Source: Exiguobacterium aestuarii (lineage in GTDB: Bacteria; Bacillota; Bacilli; Exiguobacteriales; Exiguobacteriaceae). Taken from it: a stretch of DNA of 64,000 bases. Shown here in pieces: positions 1-8,838 of the stretch. The DNA is taken from positions 62,001 through 126,000 of the forward strand of contig NZ_JAIVAC010000002.1 of NCBI RefSeq assembly GCF_020171655.1. Reading direction: 5' to 3'. The notes below the pieces were generated by a model. The model searched no databases, was not told the DNA's origin, and saw only the letters and a list, made by a program, of their open reading frames with translations. The number at the start of each line of letters is the position of its first letter. Position 1 is the stretch's first letter. Position numbers and translations under genes: made by a program.

Positions 1-227
1 CCTTCGTCGCGACACTATTCGGGATTTTCACCGGGTACGTACTTTGGTTCCCGTTTGCCAATAAATTAAAGCAGTATTCGAAGAGCGAAGTCGTCATCAA
101 AGAAATGATGATTGAAGGGATTTTATCGATTCAAAGCGGTGAATCTCCAAAAACGTTAGAAGATAAGCTGTCTGTGTATTTGTCTCCAAAGGAGCGAGCT
201 GACTATGAAACGCAAAAAGAAGCATGA
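1..227 (+). CDS. motA: Flagellar motor stator protein MotA, C-terminal end (5' truncated)
   Basis: Only the last 74 codons are in the window. The visible part has the end of a membrane helix (LFGIFTGYVLWFPFANKLK) followed by a cytoplasmic tail with MIEGILSIQSGESP, a pattern typical of MotA/PomA stator subunits. MotA forms the ion channel of the flagellar stator together with MotB. The stop lies inside the next gene: the 23-bp overlap with motB implies coupled translation. The call relies on the tail motif and the motB neighbour; MotP cannot be excluded from so short a piece. Confidence 0.85.
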   Translation, partial: FVATLFGIFTGYVLWFPFANKLKQYSKSEVVIKEMMIEGILSIQSGESPKTLEDKLSVYLSPKERADYETQKEA

Positions 228-984
228 TCATGAAGAACACATTCCAGAAGGTTGGCTCATTCCTTATGCCGACTTATTGACGCTCTTACTCGCGCTCTTC
301 ATCGTATTGTTCGCATCGAGTAACATCGACCAGACGAAGCTCGAGAAAATGTCGCGTTCGTTCAACCAAGTATTCTCTGGAGGTGTCAGTGTCTTTCAAG
401 CTTCGACCGCCTCAAACAGCGACATCAGTCGAACGGATAAAACCAACACGACCGCCAACCCACGCACGTACGAACTCGCTCAGCTCGATGAGTTGAAAGA
501 AGATGTGAACCAATACATTAAGAAGAACGGGTTAGAGAGCCAAATTAAAGCGACCATCAACTCGAGCGGTCTCGTCTTAACGATTCAAGACCGCGCCCTC
601 TTCAACTTAGGAGAGGCGACACTTGATGCCGATGCTCAAAATGTGGCTCAAAACATCAGTCAAATCTTAGAGAAGGCTGGAAAGCGAGAAATTGTCGTCT
701 CTGGTCATACGGATAACATCCCCATTAACACGGCCCGCTTCCCATCAAACTGGGAACTCAGTTCAGCACGTGCAACGGCATTCATGCGTGGATTATTGAC
801 GAATGATGCACTGAACCCGGCTCAGTTTACACTCGCAAGTTACGGGGAATTCAAACCAATCGCCACGAACGATACAGAAGAAGGTCGTTCGAAAAACCGA
901 CGCGTCGAAGTGTTGATTAAACCGCTCGTCGACTTATCGGAGGGCGAACCGAAAATGATTGAAACAATCACCTTACCGAACTAA
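205..984 (+). CDS. motB: Flagellar motor stator protein MotB
   Basis: 259 aa. Residues 1-15 are a charged cytoplasmic tail; one transmembrane helix follows, with the plug-type motif PYADLLTLLLALFIVLFAS and the ion-binding aspartate at D23. After a low-complexity linker there is a C-terminal OmpA-like peptidoglycan-binding domain (around 120-240) with the core SGHTDNIPI and NRRVEV. The protein anchors the MotA/MotB stator to the cell wall. It overlaps motA and closes the operon at a terminator. Similarity to B. subtilis MotB suggests a proton motor, but MotB and MotS were not compared by alignment. Confidence 0.93.
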   Translation: MKRKKKHDHEEHIPEGWLIPYADLLTLLLALFIVLFASSNIDQTKLEKMSRSFNQVFSGGVSVFQASTASNSDISRTDKTNTTANPRTYELAQLDELKEDVNQYIKKNGLESQIKATINSSGLVLTIQDRALFNLGEATLDADAQNVAQNISQILEKAGKREIVVSGHTDNIPINTARFPSNWELSSARATAFMRGLLTNDALNPAQFTLASYGEFKPIATNDTEEGRSKNRRVEVLIKPLVDLSEGEPKMIETITLPN

Positions 985-1013
985 AATCACCCACTCAAAC
1001 GAGTGGGTGATTT
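984..1013. terminator. Bidirectional terminator between motB and the oxidoreductase gene
   Basis: A 13-bp stem (AAATCACCCACTC with its complement) and a 4-nt loop start at the motB stop codon. They lie between two convergent genes, so the hairpin can serve both strands. Confidence 0.8.
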
Positions 1014-1016
1014 GTG

Positions 1017-2441
1017 TTATTGCGTCAATTTGAAGTAACGTCTCGCTAGTTCTGTGAGCGGACTTTCAAACAAGCGTTTCCGCCAGTAGAGATCCGTCAC
1101 TTTCTTCACCGCTTCACTGCGCGATGGATAAGGGTAAATCATGCGTGACAACTTCCCAATCTTATCGCCGCGTTGCATCGCATAGACGACGATTTGCATC
1201 CAGTCGCCAGCTGATTCACCAACCGCATGTGCCCCGATAATCTTTCCATTTTTCTTCGTGATGACTTTGACAAAGCCCGCCTCTTGGCGTTCGGCGATGA
1301 AACGGTCCACTTCCGACAGTTTCGCTTCATATGTCTCGATGTCATCCCCGTAACGCTCACGCGCTTCTTTCTCCGTCATCCCAACGTGAAATACTTCGGG
1401 ATCTGTGAACGTGATCCAAGGAAGCTTACTGTAATCTACCTTGTTCCATAGTCCAAACAGTGCGTTCGCAACAACGGCTTTCCCTTCTTCGCCAGCCGCG
1501 TGTGTGAACGGTAACGTCTTGATCGTATCGCCAATCGCAAAGATATGCGGCTGTGACGTCCGATACGAAGAGGAGACATCGATGTATCCTTTCGTCACTT
1601 GAACGTTTGCACGATCGAGACGAAGCGCGTCGATGCGTGGCACACGCCCTGTCGCCATGAGCAGTTTATCTGCTTCATATTCGACTGTCTCGCCGTCCAC
1701 CTCTGTCGTGACACGAATGCGACCGTCGACTTCATCGACCCGGTTGACCTTCACGCCGATTTTTAAGCGCATCGCCATCTCGAGTTGAGATTTTAGGTAA
1801 GTTGAGACGTCCTCATCTTCTTTTGGCAAGAACGCATCCTGTGCCTCGAGTACCGTAACTTGCGAGCCGAGTCGAACAAACGATTGTGCTAGCTCGAGGC
1901 CGACTGTCCCGGCACCGATGACAATGAGGCTTTCCGGAAGCGTCTCTTCTTCAAAAACCGTCTCGTTCGTTAAGTATGTGACTTGATCCAATCCGTCGAT
2001 TGGAGGGACTGTCGGTTTTGAGCCGGTCGAGATGACGAATTTTTTCCCAATCAATAAATCGTCACCGACTTTCAATTCTGTCGGGCTTTGGAAAGAAGCC
2101 TCTCCGATGTAAACGTCGACCCCAATCTTTTCAAAACGTTCTGTCCCATCATGGTCTTGGATAATAGCGCGTGCCTTGTCGACTCGTGCTTTCGACATTT
2201 GATAATGCTCGCCTCCATTGAATTCTGTTCCGAGAACACGCGCCGCGCGCATCATCGCATTCGCTTCTTTCGAGGCTGCAATCAATGCTTTCGACGGGAC
2301 ACATCCGACGTGCAGACAGTCGCCACCTAAATGTTTGTTCTTTTCAACAAGCGCGACCTTCGCGCCTAAGTTCGCTGCTCCTGCTGCTACCGTCATCCCA
2401 GCGGCACCACCGCCGATGACAATCAACTGATAGTCCTTCAT
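1017..2441 (-). CDS. FAD-dependent pyridine nucleotide-disulfide oxidoreductase (mercuric reductase-like subgroup)
   Basis: 474 aa. N-terminal FAD fold with GGGAAG (10-15), redox-active pair C42/C47 in CLHVGC, a second NAD(P)-binding fold (VIGAGTVGLELA, about 175) and the FAD motif FAIGD. The C-terminal dimerisation domain reads YPYPSRSEA where dihydrolipoamide dehydrogenases have HAHPTLSEA, so the catalytic His of Lpd is a Tyr, as in MerA-type enzymes. The N-terminal metal-binding domain and the C-terminal Cys pair of true mercuric reductase are absent. The substrate is therefore unknown. The start codon overlaps the DUF1499 stop (ATGA), so the two genes are translationally coupled and sit downstream of a two-component system. 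Confidence 0.85.
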   Translation of the reverse strand: MKDYQLIVIGGGAAGMTVAAGAANLGAKVALVEKNKHLGGDCLHVGCVPSKALIAASKEANAMMRAARVLGTEFNGGEHYQMSKARVDKARAIIQDHDGTERFEKIGVDVYIGEASFQSPTELKVGDDLLIGKKFVISTGSKPTVPPIDGLDQVTYLTNETVFEEETLPESLIVIGAGTVGLELAQSFVRLGSQVTVLEAQDAFLPKEDEDVSTYLKSQLEMAMRLKIGVKVNRVDEVDGRIRVTTEVDGETVEYEADKLLMATGRVPRIDALRLDRANVQVTKGYIDVSSSYRTSQPHIFAIGDTIKTLPFTHAAGEEGKAVVANALFGLWNKVDYSKLPWITFTDPEVFHVGMTEKEARERYGDDIETYEAKLSEVDRFIAERQEAGFVKVITKKNGKIIGAHAVGESAGDWMQIVVYAMQRGDKIGKLSRMIYPYPSRSEAVKKVTDLYWRKRLFESPLTELARRYFKLTQ

Positions 2442-2803
2442 CGAATCAACCTCCGGTATCGTTCACTCACATCTTCCATCCGCTTCCGATTCACGCCAAA
2501 GTCTGAATAGCCGACACGTGACGCAGACCGAAACTCGACTTGTTGAGTGGAATCATCAAATAGAAAATTCACATCATCTTTAAAACGCATCACTTTCGAG
2601 GTCACCACATAATGAAGGCCCTCATCTGTTTCTTTGATCAGTTCGGCCCGTGGCAATTGGTTCATTGCCATCTTGATTGCTTCAATTGATTGACCGCGAC
2701 TCCCCGCATATGGGAGCGGAGACATACGCAACTCTTCAATCGAGGTTTGCGTCGAGACGGCGTTTGGACTTCCTTTTAACGGCTTCAATGACTGATTGGC
2801 CAT
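2438..2803 (-). CDS. DUF1499 family protein
   Basis: 121 aa from ATG at 2803, chosen because AGGGAGG lies 8 nt upstream; a longer reading from 2821 would begin inside that site. The pattern of a short N-terminal Pro/Ser/Gly part, IEAIKMAMNQLPRAEL, then YVVTSKVMRFKDDVNFLFD and a final SRVGYSDFGVNRKRME is that of DUF1499, a small soluble family without a known activity. It overlaps the next gene by 4 nt. The family assignment is from recalled motif similarity. Confidence 0.75.
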   Translation of the reverse strand: MANQSLKPLKGSPNAVSTQTSIEELRMSPLPYAGSRGQSIEAIKMAMNQLPRAELIKETDEGLHYVVTSKVMRFKDDVNFLFDDSTQQVEFRSASRVGYSDFGVNRKRMEDVSERYRRLIR

Positions 2804-2822
2804 AACAAAAACCTCCCTCATT

Positions 2823-2844
2823 CTACATACATCTATATATGTAG
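2823..2844. promoter_or_regulatory. Inverted repeat upstream of the DUF1499-oxidoreductase pair
   Basis: CTACATA and TATGTAG form a perfect 7-bp dyad with an 8-nt spacer in the 66-nt gap between the histidine kinase stop and the DUF1499 ribosome binding site. There is no T-tract, so it is more likely a protein-binding site or processing hairpin than a terminator. Confidence 0.4.
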
Positions 2845-2869
2845 CCTGAATTCGGGAGGTTTAACCCTA

Positions 2870-4249
2870 TTAATGTAGTTCGCTCGGGTCGAGAGGTAAT
2901 AAAACCGTCACGGTCGTCCCGTGTCCGACCTCACTCTCGATGACGAGTTTTCCTTCATGTGCCTCAATCAACTCTTTGGAGATGGCGAGTCCGAGACCGC
3001 TACTCCCTTCCGTCACATGGGCTTGATAAAACATTTCGGTGATACGCTGCAAATGCTCACGTGAGATGCCAGGACCTTCATCGATGATCGAGATGAAGGC
3101 GACACGTTCTGATTGAACGAAACGGATAGTCAATGTCCCGCCATCCGGTGAAAAGCGAATCGCATTCTCAAGAATGTTCAGGAACACTTGTTTCAATCGA
3201 TTCTCATCAAATAGCCCGACTGACTTTTGAGGATAACGTTCGATGAGTGTAATGCCTTTGTCTTCGAGCGACTGCTTTAACTGCAACGTCACTTTTCGCA
3301 ACAAGGAGACTAAATCGAGTTCCTGACGATACAAGACCAATCGACTCTCTTCAATCTTCGTGTAATCGAGAAGCTGCTCTACAAGACCAATCATGCGCTC
3401 TGTTTCCGAATGAATGATACTCAGACCAAGCTCCGTTTCTTCAGACAACTTCTCATCGCCACCTCGAATTGTCTCCGTCCATCCTTTAATCGATGTGAGC
3501 GGTGTCCGCAATTCATGGGAGACGCTCGAGAGAAACTCATTACGTGTCGACTGGTGCTGCTGTACTTTCGCACCTAAATACGTAAGTGTCCGAGCCAATG
3601 CCCCAAGCTCATGTTTCTCATTCGACTCCACAGCGACGTCGAAATCACCTTGAGCCATCTCATCCGCCGTTTCGATGATTTGACGAATCGGACGGACGAA
3701 ACGATCAGCAATGCGAATGACCGTATAGAGTGCGAGTAACCAGATGAGGACACCAATCATGACGACGGTCATCCAAATCTCACGAATCAGCGTATCTAGG
3801 TCTTCAAGCGGGCGTGTAAAACTAATCGCGAACTCTGACGTATCGTTCGTCATAATCGGACTGGTGACCGATAAGTAATGCTCGTCACCGACGTCATAGT
3901 CCTGAACGACCGACTCACCTCGTGACAGCTCTTGCAATTGTTCTTGTGAAAAAGATGCCTGCCTCGTCCGTTGACCGGTCGTCTTGACGATTGAACCGCT
4001 CTGGTCGACAATCGTCAAATCGGTTCCGGGATATCCGAATGTCCGGACGAGAACGGAAAAGGCACTCGGCGTCTCAAACCCGACTTGGGCTTGAGGATAT
4101 AAATATGCACTCGTAGTCGCATGACTGAGTAACGCTTCCGACTCATACTCGTAATAGTATCGATATGTCCCGTAAGACAAGACACTGACGAGTAAAAGCA
4201 AGACGATCGTCACGACAATCATCATGCGAATAACTAACTGTTGTTTCAT
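2870..4249 (-). CDS. Two-component sensor histidine kinase
   Basis: 459 aa. Membrane helix 1 at about 8-28, an extracytoplasmic sensor of about 130 residues, membrane helix 2 at about 157-178, HAMP (about 180-232), dimerisation/phosphoacceptor domain with H245 in SVSHELRTP, and an ATPase domain with the N box (NILENAIRFSP), DEGPGIS and GLGLAISKELI. It phosphorylates the regulator encoded just upstream, whose stop overlaps this start (ATGA). Domain order resembles ResE/PhoR-type kinases; the signal cannot be read from the sequence. Confidence 0.93.
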   Translation of the reverse strand: MKQQLVIRMMIVVTIVLLLLVSVLSYGTYRYYYEYESEALLSHATTSAYLYPQAQVGFETPSAFSVLVRTFGYPGTDLTIVDQSGSIVKTTGQRTRQASFSQEQLQELSRGESVVQDYDVGDEHYLSVTSPIMTNDTSEFAISFTRPLEDLDTLIREIWMTVVMIGVLIWLLALYTVIRIADRFVRPIRQIIETADEMAQGDFDVAVESNEKHELGALARTLTYLGAKVQQHQSTRNEFLSSVSHELRTPLTSIKGWTETIRGGDEKLSEETELGLSIIHSETERMIGLVEQLLDYTKIEESRLVLYRQELDLVSLLRKVTLQLKQSLEDKGITLIERYPQKSVGLFDENRLKQVFLNILENAIRFSPDGGTLTIRFVQSERVAFISIIDEGPGISREHLQRITEMFYQAHVTEGSSGLGLAISKELIEAHEGKLVIESEVGHGTTVTVLLPLDPSELH

Positions 4250-4938
4250 GCTTCATGTCTCCGCCATTTATATCCGTGACCCCATAATGTTTCAATATAA
4301 ATCGGATGACTCGGGTCATCTTCGATTTTTTGACGCAAGCGACGAATGTTAACGTCGACGGTCTTGCGGTCACCGAAGTAGTTGACGCCCCATACGGCAT
4401 CGAGTAGTGCATCACGCGATAAAACAATTTCCTCATTTTGAACAAGATGACAAATCAAGTCATACTCGGTCGGCGTCAAATCGATCGATTGACCGTACTT
4501 CGTCACTTGCTTCGCCGCAAGATCAATCGCGAATGGGCCTGACTTCAACCGCTTCGAGTCTTTTCGTTTCACTTTTTCCACGCGTCGCAGCAACGCTTGA
4601 ATGCGTGCTACCAATTCGCCTGGACTGAACGGTTTGGCGATATAATCGTCCGCCCCTTTTCCGAGTCCTTCGATTTTATCTTCTTCGAGCGTCCGTGCCG
4701 TCAACATGATAATCCCGACGTTTTCATCGATATCTCGAATGGCCGCACATGCCTCGAACCCGTCCATCTCCGGCATCATAACGTCTAATAAGACAACATC
4801 GAACGGTTCACGGTCAAATGCGGTGACCGCCTCTCGTCCATTCGTCGCTTCGAACACATCGAAACCGGCTCGTTTTAAATTCACAATAATGAAGCTGCGA
4901 ATCGCATGCTCGTCCTCAGCTACTAAAATTCGATTCAT
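4246..4938 (-). CDS. OmpR/PhoB-family response regulator
   Basis: 230 aa from ATG at 4938, preceded by AGAGGTG; the longer reading from 4962 starts within the leader. Receiver domain with acidic pocket EDE (8-10), phosphoacceptor D52 in LLDVMMPEMDG and the conserved K near 102 (AKPFSPGEL). The C-terminal winged helix (about 130-228) has TPTEYDLI and RRLRQKIEDDP. It is the first gene of a reverse operon with its cognate kinase, DUF1499 and oxidoreductase genes, which are natural first candidates for its regulon. A good -10 (TATAAT) lies upstream at about 4972-4977. Confidence 0.93.
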   Translation of the reverse strand: MNRILVAEDEHAIRSFIIVNLKRAGFDVFEATNGREAVTAFDREPFDVVLLDVMMPEMDGFEACAAIRDIDENVGIIMLTARTLEEDKIEGLGKGADDYIAKPFSPGELVARIQALLRRVEKVKRKDSKRLKSGPFAIDLAAKQVTKYGQSIDLTPTEYDLICHLVQNEEIVLSRDALLDAVWGVNYFGDRKTVDVNIRRLRQKIEDDPSHPIYIETLWGHGYKWRRHEA

Positions 4939-5063
4939 ATTTACACCTCTTCTAGAGTTCACTTCTCTACATTATAGTTACGTTTTTGCGACAAGGTTGT
5001 CAATTGACCTTAAAAAGGTTTAGGATGGAGTCATTAGATTCTGAAGGAGGACCCCCTACTACT

Positions 5064-5885
5064 ATGAGTTACAAGATGATTGTATTGGATATGGATGATA
5101 CGCTCCTCACGAGCGACCATACGATTTCCCCTAAAACAAAAGAAGCACTTCTCGATGCGCAAGAGCGCGGCTATAAAGTCGTGCTCGCAAGTGGCCGCCC
5201 AACGTTTGCAATGTGGGATGCAGCCCGTGAATTAGAACTTGCGAAGTACGGTAGCTTCATCTTATCGTTCAACGGTGCCTCGGTCATCAATTGCGCGACG
5301 AACGAGGAAATTTTCTCGAGCACGCTTCAACCGGACACAGTCGCTCATCTCCATGATATCAGTGAACGGGAAGGAATCGCGATTCATACGTACGTCGGTA
5401 ACGAAATCGTAACCGATCGCCCGAATCCGTATACGGATATCGAAGGTGAATTGACAGGTATGCCGGTCGTTCATGTCAACGACTTTAAAGAAGCCGTAAC
5501 AGCACCTGTCGTCAAATGTTTGATGCTTGCCGATGGTGACACCCTTGCTCCGATCGAGACGAAGCTACAAGAAGAGTTGGCTGGAAAATTGGCCGTCGCT
5601 CGTTCAAAACCGTTCTTCCTAGAGTTCACGGAAGCCGGTGTCACAAAAGGGACAAGCCTTGCTTTCCTAGCAGATCAACTCGGCATCGCCCAGAAAGAAG
5701 TCATCGCTTGCGGTGATGGAAACAATGACTTGACGATGATTGAATGGGCAGGTCTCGGTGTTGCGATGGGTAACGCCAATACGACAGTCAAAGGGAAAGC
5801 GGACTTCATTACGAAGTCAAACAACGAAGACGGAATTGCGCATGTCATCGAGACATACATGGCGGACGTACTCGTCACGCAATAA
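5064..5885 (+). CDS. Cof-type HAD-IIB family phosphatase
   Basis: 273 aa. Start ATG 5064 follows AAGGAGG; an upstream in-frame ATG at 4986 lacks such a site. Motif I DMDDT holds the nucleophile D9 and acid D11; motif II is LASGRP; motif III is the Lys before GTSLAFL; motif IV is ACGDGNND with D218. The C2B cap lies at about 85-190. Such enzymes hydrolyse sugar phosphates, flavin precursors or related phosphoesters (YcsE, YwpJ, YxeH are relatives). The next gene begins 31 nt downstream without a terminator, so the two are probably cotranscribed. Confidence 0.9.
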   Translation: MSYKMIVLDMDDTLLTSDHTISPKTKEALLDAQERGYKVVLASGRPTFAMWDAARELELAKYGSFILSFNGASVINCATNEEIFSSTLQPDTVAHLHDISEREGIAIHTYVGNEIVTDRPNPYTDIEGELTGMPVVHVNDFKEAVTAPVVKCLMLADGDTLAPIETKLQEELAGKLAVARSKPFFLEFTEAGVTKGTSLAFLADQLGIAQKEVIACGDGNNDLTMIEWAGLGVAMGNANTTVKGKADFITKSNNEDGIAHVIETYMADVLVTQ

Positions 5886-5915
5886 GCTTCTGGTTGTAGA
5901 AAGGGAGGAAGTAAG

Positions 5916-6914
5916 ATGAATAAAGGGTTGAAACGCGCTGGAGTCGGGCTGATTGGAACAGCGGTCGCGGGAGCGGCTTATGTGTTCCTTTCACCTAAAC
6001 CAGCAACACGTTTAATCAAAACTTCGTTCGCAGGGGGGAACGAAGTGGAGATGAAGGGATTCGAGGAAGTCGTTCAAAAGACGTCTGTCCGAAAAGACAT
6101 CGACTACTTGTCTTCTTATGACAACGGGACGTTTGATTTGATTCGCTATGAAGGCGACCGAAAACCTGTCCCAACAATCTTTTGGGTGCATGGTGGTTCG
6201 TTCGTCGGTGGTGATAAATCTGACGTCTTAAAATACGCCACCTCGATTGCGAGTAACGGCTACAACGTCGTCAGTATCAACTACGCGCTTGCGCCAGATG
6301 TAACGTATCCGACACCACTTCAGCAAATGGAAGAAGCGTATACATTCATCGCTGAAAACAACGATCGATTCCGTCTCGATTTGGACCGCGTCTTTTTCGC
6401 GGGTGATTCGAACGGTGGACAGCTCGTTGCACAGTTTGTCGGGATTCAGTTGAATGACGACTACTCGCCTTCAGCCGAAGTCAGACAAGTTGTACCGAAA
6501 TCGTCTATCCTTGGAACCATCTTATTGTCTGCACCATTCGACTTGAAACGTTCATGGCTCGAATCATCGAAATCTGTGAACCGCTTCTTGTTCAAACGCA
6601 TCGGTTGGGCTTATTTCGGCACATACAACTGGGAAACACTCCCGGTCGTCGCTGAAGCTTCGCCGCTCGTCAACGTACCTGCCACATTCGTTCCGACGTT
6701 TATCGCTGACGGAAACGACCATTCGTTTGAAGATCAGGCGAAAGAATTTGCAACAATTCTCTCAGGTCGAACGGATGTGACGACTGTATTTTATGACCGG
6801 AACGAACACGAACTCGGTCATAACTATTACTTCGAAATGGACCGCCCGGCGGCAAATTCGACGTATCGCCGTCTGATCACGTTCTTACGTGAAACGACGA
6901 ATCAATCCGTATAA
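5916..6914 (+). CDS. Membrane-anchored alpha/beta hydrolase (HSL-like esterase)
   Basis: 332 aa. An N-terminal hydrophobic segment (about 7-27) with only a few positive residues before it suggests a signal anchor. The catalytic domain has the oxyanion loop HGGSFVGG, nucleophile S165 in AGDSNGG, and a late His in NEHELGHNY; an acid is likely in FIADGNDHSFE. The layout matches bacterial hormone-sensitive-lipase-like esterases of about 300-330 aa. GGGAGGA precedes the ATG. Substrate unknown. Confidence 0.85.
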   Translation: MNKGLKRAGVGLIGTAVAGAAYVFLSPKPATRLIKTSFAGGNEVEMKGFEEVVQKTSVRKDIDYLSSYDNGTFDLIRYEGDRKPVPTIFWVHGGSFVGGDKSDVLKYATSIASNGYNVVSINYALAPDVTYPTPLQQMEEAYTFIAENNDRFRLDLDRVFFAGDSNGGQLVAQFVGIQLNDDYSPSAEVRQVVPKSSILGTILLSAPFDLKRSWLESSKSVNRFLFKRIGWAYFGTYNWETLPVVAEASPLVNVPATFVPTFIADGNDHSFEDQAKEFATILSGRTDVTTVFYDRNEHELGHNYYFEMDRPAANSTYRRLITFLRETTNQSV

Positions 6915-6955
6915 AAATAAGCGACGTTCTCTGTTCAGAGAGCGTCGCTTATTTT
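6914..6955. terminator. Bidirectional terminator between the esterase and phenylalanine hydroxylase genes
   Basis: Long stem AAAATAAGCGACG with its complement, small loop, overlapping the esterase stop. AT ends give short U-tracts on both strands between convergent genes. Confidence 0.85.
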
Positions 6956-6957
6956 CG

Positions 6958-8517
6958 TTAGCGTAACAGTTCGAACGCGCGTCCAATCAATTCATTTCGA
7001 GAAGGAGATGTATGACGAAGTGCTTCAAGTCGGTCAATCAAGGCCTGCTTCAATTCCTCGTCTTCTACTAACTCCAGACATTCAATGTGTAACAACCACG
7101 CATCCGGGTGCTCGGATAAAATGTCTGGAACGAGACCATCAATCGATTCCCCGCGTTCACGCATGAGGTGAATGCGATTGAACATCGGGTCATCTTTCGT
7201 CCATACACGTTCATCCCGTTCGATGATCACCGGTTTTTCAATGATCGTCAATTCTTCCACCGTCGTCCCAGGGAAGACCGATGGAAGTGAATCGACGCGT
7301 ACTTCGAGTGAATCGAGTGAGATCGTCCGTCCTTCTAGTTGAACGGTCACCCCTTCGAGCATGTCCGATGCACATGCTTGACGAAGGGTCATTCCGTCCT
7401 CGAGGAGATCATCGCGGTCTAGCGCCGATTCCGTGTCATGGACAATGAGAAGTCCGTGACGTTCTCGTTTCGTCAACTGACCATTTTTTACGACTGTGCA
7501 CTCATCCCATTGGATGAGCGTATGTTCCTTCGATTCTGTCATGTGGCGAACGATGCCGACACGTTCTGAACCGTCCTCGAGTCGAATCGTCGATTGACTT
7601 CCCGACGCCAATGCTTTTGTGACCGATTCAACCCCACCTTTTCGAATGGCCATTCTCCCCTCTAATTCATCTAAAACGGAAGAAAGCGTCTCAAAGTCTG
7701 GAATGACGAATAGTTCTTTTTGCATATTCGTCACGTCTTGCTTCGTCTGTAGCGCATGCTCCAAATCAAATGGATGTTTGACGACCGCATCGGTCAGACA
7801 GTGACGGCTTTCACCGACAGATGACAAGAGGCCCGCCCCGTAAATCATCGGATTCTCAAGGTCACCAATCAATCCAAATTCAACTGTCCACCAAAAGATG
7901 CGTGCGACTTGTTGTGCCTCTGAAAAACCGGTCACTTGCGCTTTCGCTTCGTGTACCGCTCGTTCTGCCGCCTCGATGTCTTGTTCCGTTGAGTTGGCGT
8001 TCTCTTTCACGATCGTCAAGCGTTTCAACGCCGCGAACGAAGCATGCTCTTCTCGGTTCATGAACGCCTTCGCTCCTAGTTGTCCGAAACGTTTGACGAT
8101 TTCCGAGAACGTCGGGTCCATCAGCATCGGCGCGTGACCTGCCGCCTCATGAATGATATCAGGTGCTGGACTGTATAAAATATTCTCGACTTTTCGAATG
8201 TCCGTCGCGACCGGCAGCATTCCGTTCCCTTGGAAATCAAAAAAGGCAACGCCTGGAATGAGTCCATCCACTGCGACCGTCGACCATCCCGCTGCCCGCA
8301 TCTCATCCGTCATCTGTTCGACGTTCGGTAATCGGTCTGGTCCCATTCCCGTCCGTTTTAAACCTTCGATGTAAAACGGGTGCGCCTTTCCTTCTAACGT
8401 ATGCAGATTCAAGCTTAAAACGAAGCGCCAGACGGCGTGATCCGTTGGTGTGTATTCATTGTAAAACTGCGGTGAAATATGTGGGGCAAGATGTGCTGGA
8501 ATCGATTGTGTCAACAT
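6958..8517 (-). CDS. phhA: Phenylalanine 4-monooxygenase (aromatic amino acid hydroxylase), long Firmicute form
   Basis: 519 aa. The iron site is seen in IIHEAAGHAP (H123, H128) and in FWWTVEFGL (E213), the 2-His-1-carboxylate triad of biopterin-dependent hydroxylases. Compared with the about 280-aa proteobacterial enzymes there is extra sequence between the His pair and the Glu (about 140-195) and about 250 extra residues at the C-terminus with no motif that I recognise; Bacillus homologues are similarly long. The enzyme turns phenylalanine into tyrosine. GGAGGA precedes the ATG, and a T-box leader with a Tyr specifier lies upstream. No pterin carbinolamine dehydratase gene is adjacent. Confidence 0.92.
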   Translation of the reverse strand: MLTQSIPAHLAPHISPQFYNEYTPTDHAVWRFVLSLNLHTLEGKAHPFYIEGLKRTGMGPDRLPNVEQMTDEMRAAGWSTVAVDGLIPGVAFFDFQGNGMLPVATDIRKVENILYSPAPDIIHEAAGHAPMLMDPTFSEIVKRFGQLGAKAFMNREEHASFAALKRLTIVKENANSTEQDIEAAERAVHEAKAQVTGFSEAQQVARIFWWTVEFGLIGDLENPMIYGAGLLSSVGESRHCLTDAVVKHPFDLEHALQTKQDVTNMQKELFVIPDFETLSSVLDELEGRMAIRKGGVESVTKALASGSQSTIRLEDGSERVGIVRHMTESKEHTLIQWDECTVVKNGQLTKRERHGLLIVHDTESALDRDDLLEDGMTLRQACASDMLEGVTVQLEGRTISLDSLEVRVDSLPSVFPGTTVEELTIIEKPVIIERDERVWTKDDPMFNRIHLMRERGESIDGLVPDILSEHPDAWLLHIECLELVEDEELKQALIDRLEALRHTSPSRNELIGRAFELLR

Positions 8518-8539
8518 GTGAAGTCCTCCTTTAAAGTCA

Positions 8540-8832
8540 AAAAATCCCTATCGATTCAATCGATAGGGACGACAAAGCCGCGGTACCACCCTGGTTGCTA
8601 GAGAATATCTAGCCGCTTATTCCGATAACGGGGGACCGCTCAATCATGAGAGCTCGGGAACTGTAATTCGATTCATCTTTTGGGCGTGTTCGCAGCACCA
8701 CACGCTCTCTGAGCCAGGGAAGATGTCTCTACTTCGGTTCCTTCTTCGCATCTAATACGTATTCATTTCTCTATCTTTTGTACAGTTATGCTGTTATGCA
8801 TATATGCTTTTAAGCACTAAAGTGACGTCTTG
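8540..8832 (-). promoter_or_regulatory. T-box riboswitch, probably tyrosine-specific, controlling phhA
   Basis: On the minus strand the T-box core AGGGUGGUACCGCGG lies at 8578-8592. Stem I is readable: GGAAC pairs with GUUCC, an AGUAG motif faces the specifier loop, CAUCUU pairs with AAGAUG, and the apical part has AGAGAG and GGUGCUGCGAACACG. The specifier loop ends GAAUUACA; UAC (8663-8665) followed by A next to the closing helix gives Tyr. The antiterminator pairs AGGG with CCCU, and the same CCCU belongs to the terminator stem. The product of PhhA is tyrosine, so induction by uncharged tRNA-Tyr makes sense. Confidence 0.9.
8545..8569 (-). terminator. T-box attenuator terminator
   Basis: Stem UCCCUAUCGAU with its complement, followed by six U on the minus strand, 28 nt before the phhA start codon. 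Its 5' arm shares CCCU with the antiterminator. Confidence 0.9.
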
Positions 8833-8838
8833 TTAGTT

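Noticed and set aside
1017-2441. Mercuric reductase MerA or dihydrolipoamide dehydrogenase
   Set aside because: The N-terminal metal domain and C-terminal Cys pair of MerA are missing, and the catalytic His of Lpd is replaced by Tyr.
2823-2844. Rho-independent terminator between the kinase and DUF1499 genes
   Set aside because: The dyad is AT-rich and no T-run follows on the transcribed strand; kept instead as a possible operator.
8660-8670. T-box specifier for leucine (UUA) or isoleucine (AUU)
   Set aside because: Both triplets occur in the loop, but UAC is the one followed by A and abutting the closing helix, and it agrees with the tyrosine-forming enzyme downstream.
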